A DNA stretch of 64,000 nt, from contig CP137873.1 in assembly GCA_034406715.1 (NCBI GenBank), forward strand, positions 372,001-436,000, written 5' to 3'. This document shows positions 60,694-64,000 of the stretch, piece after piece (position 1 is the first letter of the stretch; each line of letters opens with the position of its first letter). Source of the DNA: Rhodotorula mucilaginosa (lineage: Eukaryota > Basidiomycota > Microbotryomycetes > Sporidiobolales > Sporidiobolaceae). The position numbers and the translations under genes are program-made. The notes under the pieces are model-generated. The model did not search any database. It was given only the letters and a program-made list of their open reading frames with translations, and was not told the DNA's origin.

Positions 60694-63600
60694 ATGTCAA
60701 CTGCACGGTACATAGAAGAAGATCAAGTCCCTGGCCCAGGCGGGCGCTGGATCGCTGCACCATCACTCCCCCCACAAGAGATTGGCAATCCTCCTACCGC
60801 TGCTGCTGCTGCTGCTGCTGTAACGACGACGACCGCCGCCAACCCTACGCCGCTGTTGTTGTTCCGCGCCTATCGCCGCTCATTTCCGGGACAGCAACAC
60901 CGTCAACACGACAGCTACGTCTGGATCGAGGTCGACTCGTCGTCGCTCGTCGTCCTGGAGCCGTTGCGCAAGACGTTCCCGACTTTGGGGACGCTCTATG
61001 ATCCGAAACCGGCCGTGCGTTTATCCCTCTCGTCTCCAGTGGTATTCACGCGGGAAAAAGGCGCGAAAAGAGAGGCTGACATGACACGCCTTTTGGACGT
61101 TTTCACCTTTCCGACAATCCCGCCTCACAGATCGATCTCCGCTCCGTTTACGCCCACGCCGACGAGCTTCTCCAGAATGCAACTCAGCTGAGTGAGCAGG
61201 CCCGAACAGCCTGCGCCGAACTCGTCTCATATGCCCAGACGCGGTTCGCCTACGTGTGAGTCCCCTTCTCTCTCTCACTCTGTCGTCCAGGACCGCGACC
61301 GTACGCGGGCCAAACCGACTCTTGACAATTACACGTATGTGACAGTGCCGAAACGGTCGCGACTTATCCACCCGGCATGATGTCGTTTCACTTGCTGTGG
61401 GCGCTCTTCCGAGCTGGCCAAGATCTCGAAGCCGTTCACGAAACGACCGGCGAGAGGGCAAGTCATGCTCGCCATGATCCCATTGACGATGCACCGCTCA
61501 CCCTACACCGTGCGCCGCCCGCAGATCGCGATCCGACTCGACTCGTGGGCGTACGTGCAGGAAGCGATGGGTCGAGCCCTTGCCCTCTCGTGCCACTTTT
61601 ATCAGTGGGCCGGAACCTGCTATCACAAGGTCCCCATCACGCGAAAGATCCGCGACTTTGTCGTGAGTCAATCCCGCGCGCGCGCTCGTGCAAATACGCT
61701 TCTTCAGACAACGGCGAAACTGGGTCTTGATCTTAACGACATTCCCGTTTGGCCAGAACCTCCGCGCGGTCAACGAGCTGCCGGCGTTTCCGCTGTCCGA
61801 CGCGCGAAGAGCAAGTCTAGCTGCGAGAGGGCAGCTTTACACGCTGGTGAGTCGCCGCGAACTCTGCGGATCACCGTGCTACTCTATTTTGGCGACTCAT
61901 GCTCTTTCCTCCACAGTATGCGGGACAAGTCCATGCCGAGTACGAAGGATTCTTCTTCACTCGTGCCTTTTCCGGAGTGTGCGTCGTTTCGAAACGCTAC
62001 TCTTGCCCACCACAAAAGATCATTCCTGTTGACCGAAAGAGCGCGAATCGCATCCACAGCTCGCGGTTGCTTGGCGATGGGCAAGTCATGATCGACGTCA
62101 AAGGGTACCGTCGTACGAATCCCGCTCTCGATTCCTGGTCGTGCGCCGATTTCTGCAACCTCTTGACCCGACTGATCACACGACTGACTGATTCCACGGC
62201 TCTCTTCTCGGTATGAGAATGCAGAGAGGACTCGGGTCAAGTAGATCGCCATGCCGAGTGGGCCAGCAGCTCAGCTCGGAGTACCCAACCCTGTCAGGGT
62301 CCCGTCGCCGCGAATCAGCTCCACCTCTTGCCGCCCGCATTACACGGCTTCTCGTTCCGAGCCAAGGTGCGTTGCCGCGCCAGTGCCGATGAAGAGAGAC
62401 GGAAGGGTCGATCACGCCTGACCATAGATTTCTTCCCTGCACAGCGGTGGGGCGAGTTCCTCATCTCGCGACTCGCCCCGATCCAGTGGACCAGCGAGAG
62501 CTTCTCGCACCTCGTCATTCCGGACGCGTATCGCCGGATCGTCAAGGCGCTCGTCACGGTCCACTCTGGCCGGTTGAAAGACCAGCTCATGATTGACGTC
62601 GTCGCTGGCAAGGGGAACGGTCTCGTCATGTGTTTTCACGGCTCTCCAGGGACTGGGAAAGTAAGTCAAGAAGCCGCTCGATGCGCCTGCTTGTACTGCT
62701 CTCCTATCGTCGGCGCTGAAGCGCCCGGCATCTTGAAGACTCTCACGGCGGAAGCGATCGCGGAGCATCTGCGCAGACCGCTCTACGTCGTCAGCGCCGG
62801 AGAACTCGGCATCCTCCCGCAAGTGCTCGAAAACCAATTGCGAGATATCCTGGCGGTGAGTCGGTCCCCGTGGTCAGAAAATCAACGCGCTCGAATACTG
62901 ATCGTGCTCTTGCGTGCCGCGCGTCGCAGCTAGCGACCGAGTGGAATGCAGTTCTGCTCATTGACGAGGTGCGGATTGCGCTTTTCTGGGAACTGACGCT
63001 CTGTGGACAAACGCTGACGCTGATGCTGTACATATGCAGGCAGACATCTTTCTCCAAAAGCGAAATGCCAGCCACCTCGAGCGGAACGCGCTCGTCGGCG
63101 TATTCCTGAGACGTGAGTTTCCGCACAGACCGAGTTCCACTCGGTGTGAGCATGGCCAAGCTGACTCAATGTGCTTTAACGCGTCCACAGAGCTGGAATA
63201 CTTCTCCGGAGTCTTGCTCCTGACGACCAACAGTATCAAGAGGTGCGGATGTCGGTTCATGGAAAAGACTCGACAAGGACAAGCTTTTACTCATCGAGCC
63301 GAGCCCTCGCAGCTTTGACGACGCTTTCCTGAGTCGATTTGCCGTTGTCCTTCACTTTGACAAGCTCGATACGACTTCCAGGCGTACGCTCTGGTCACGC
63401 GTAGGTTGATCTCTGCCTGTCTCGCAATCTTCGCACGAGCTCGTTCTCATCCACTTGATTCTCGCAGTTCCTCGAACGCGCCACTGGTGATGACGTCGCC
63501 GGTCGCTTCGACGTTGACCGCCTCGCGAACTGCGAGCTGAACGGACGTGAGATCAAGCACGCGGTGCAAACGGCCCAGGCGGTCGCACTTGTGGAAGGCG

Positions 63601-63695
63601 AGATTCTCTCCATGAAGCACCTCGAGGAGGTGCTCAGCGTTGCCCGATCTGGTGCGGCTGTAGGATTACTCGCAGCTACAGACATGGGCAGATGA
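60694..63695 (+). CDS. AAA+ ATPase, fungal type with N-terminal DUF7025-like region
   Basis: This ATPase is of the BCS1/AAA-like group common in fungi. The N-terminal half (FHLLWALFRAGQDLEAVHET, VNELPAFPLSDARRASLAAR, QVMIDVKGYRR) matches the DUF7025-like domain. The motor part has Walker A GSPGTGKT across an intron, LTAEAIAEHLRRPLYVVSAG, Walker B LLIDE/ADIFLQKR across another, sensor 1 LLTTNSIK, and FDDAFLSRF as the arginine-finger region. It ends in a helical lid and stops at 63693-63695. One intron (61458-61524) appears to use a GC donor, AGG/GCAAGT. Removing it restores the frame (67 nt). The start is uncertain: 60694 is the first in-frame ATG, but coding-like sequence continues upstream to about 60510, so a further 5' exon may exist. 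The biological role is unknown. Confidence 0.82.
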
Positions 63696-64000
63696 AATGG
63701 ATACAGCCTCGTCAGTGCTGTGCATCTTCAGGCTTTCCCTCACTTACCGGCGCTTGGCCGCAGTTTTCTTTGATCGGGAGCGAAGCAAGCCAGCGCGCAA
63801 GCTCAGGACGCCCAAGGTACTTCACCAGTTGGTGGCCGAACCACCCTACTCTAGAGTGCTACTGAGATTGCATGTGAGAGTGAGCTTTGGAGTTACGACG
63901 ACGGTTCACCTCGCAAATTGCTCTCTTACGTGTACTCCCATTGCCAGATTGCTGGAAACTTAATAAACGACTGCTTTACTCGTACATTCGCGTACACACC
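63696..64000. other. Right-edge intergenic stretch
   Basis: This is the 3' flank of the AAA+ gene. An open frame at 63697-63963 has no domain and is probably chance. Confidence 0.4.

Overview
The window is GC-rich nuclear DNA from a eukaryote with intron-dense genes. Most introns are 50-120 nt, with GT-AG ends and often a CTGAC-like branch motif shortly before the acceptor. The gene set (histone H3, RPL24, calmodulin, Sin1, a WASP homologue, a cytochrome-b5-fused sphingolipid desaturase, a zinc-cluster regulator with fungal middle-domain features, a TRI12-like transporter) and the codon and intron style fit a basidiomycete red yeast. Sporidiobolales (Rhodotorula/Rhodosporidium type) is my best guess, by inference only. 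I saw no rRNA or tRNA genes, no CRISPR array, no transposon and no retroviral or virus-like fossil.

Layout: a secreted type-B carboxylesterase (597-2774, -); histone H3 (3523-4335, -) diverging from a 1337-residue HMG-CoA reductase (5449-9856, +); RPL24 (11282-12129, +); delta-8 sphingolipid desaturase (12521-14664, +). Next come two tandem short-chain dehydrogenases with identical exon lengths (14786-16130 and 16570-17903, both -) and an 11-exon regulator carrying two C2H2 fingers plus a Zn2Cys6 cluster (18097-22246, -). A cupin (23121-23928, -) diverges from a CocE/NonD hydrolase (24254-26411, +). They are followed by a small orphan (26969, +), a LigB/DODA-type dioxygenase (28580-29791, +), an aldehyde-dehydrogenase-like pseudoenzyme (30067-31887, -), a small orphan (32118-32658, +) and an RPA-interacting-protein-like gene (32879-34081, -) diverging from Sin1 of TORC2 (34360-37899, +).

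The second half holds an MFS transporter (38280-40650, +), an unspliced orphan with a basic C terminus (40920-42056, +) and a DUF202 membrane protein (42106-42972, -). A metabolic stretch follows: PhzF (43619-44874, +), a second CocE/NonD hydrolase (45055-47216, -) diverging from fumarylacetoacetase (47564-49086, +), and a salicylate-hydroxylase-like FAD monooxygenase (49436-51198, -) diverging from a PhyH dioxygenase (51473-52884, +). The window ends with a VAMP7-type R-SNARE (53313-54248, +), a Baeyer-Villiger-type monooxygenase (54715-57214, +), a WASP/Las17 homologue (57394-59294, -) diverging from calmodulin (59456-60283, +), and a AAA+ ATPase (about 60694-63695, +).

The points most worth a second look are these. 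The SDR pair is a tandem duplication that also copied the last bases of the neighbouring desaturase and kept a 96-bp identical 3' block. Two adjacent genes appear to use GC-AG introns. The regulator combines two DNA-binding folds, each cut by tiny exons. An ALDH3-like protein has lost its catalytic residues. Long poly(C) tracts lie in introns of two convergent genes. An aromatic/oxidative catabolism neighbourhood at 43.6-52.9 kb contains two head-to-head pairs. Exon models were built by hand from reading frame and splice consensus. Those whose lengths I summed to a whole number of codons are marked as such.
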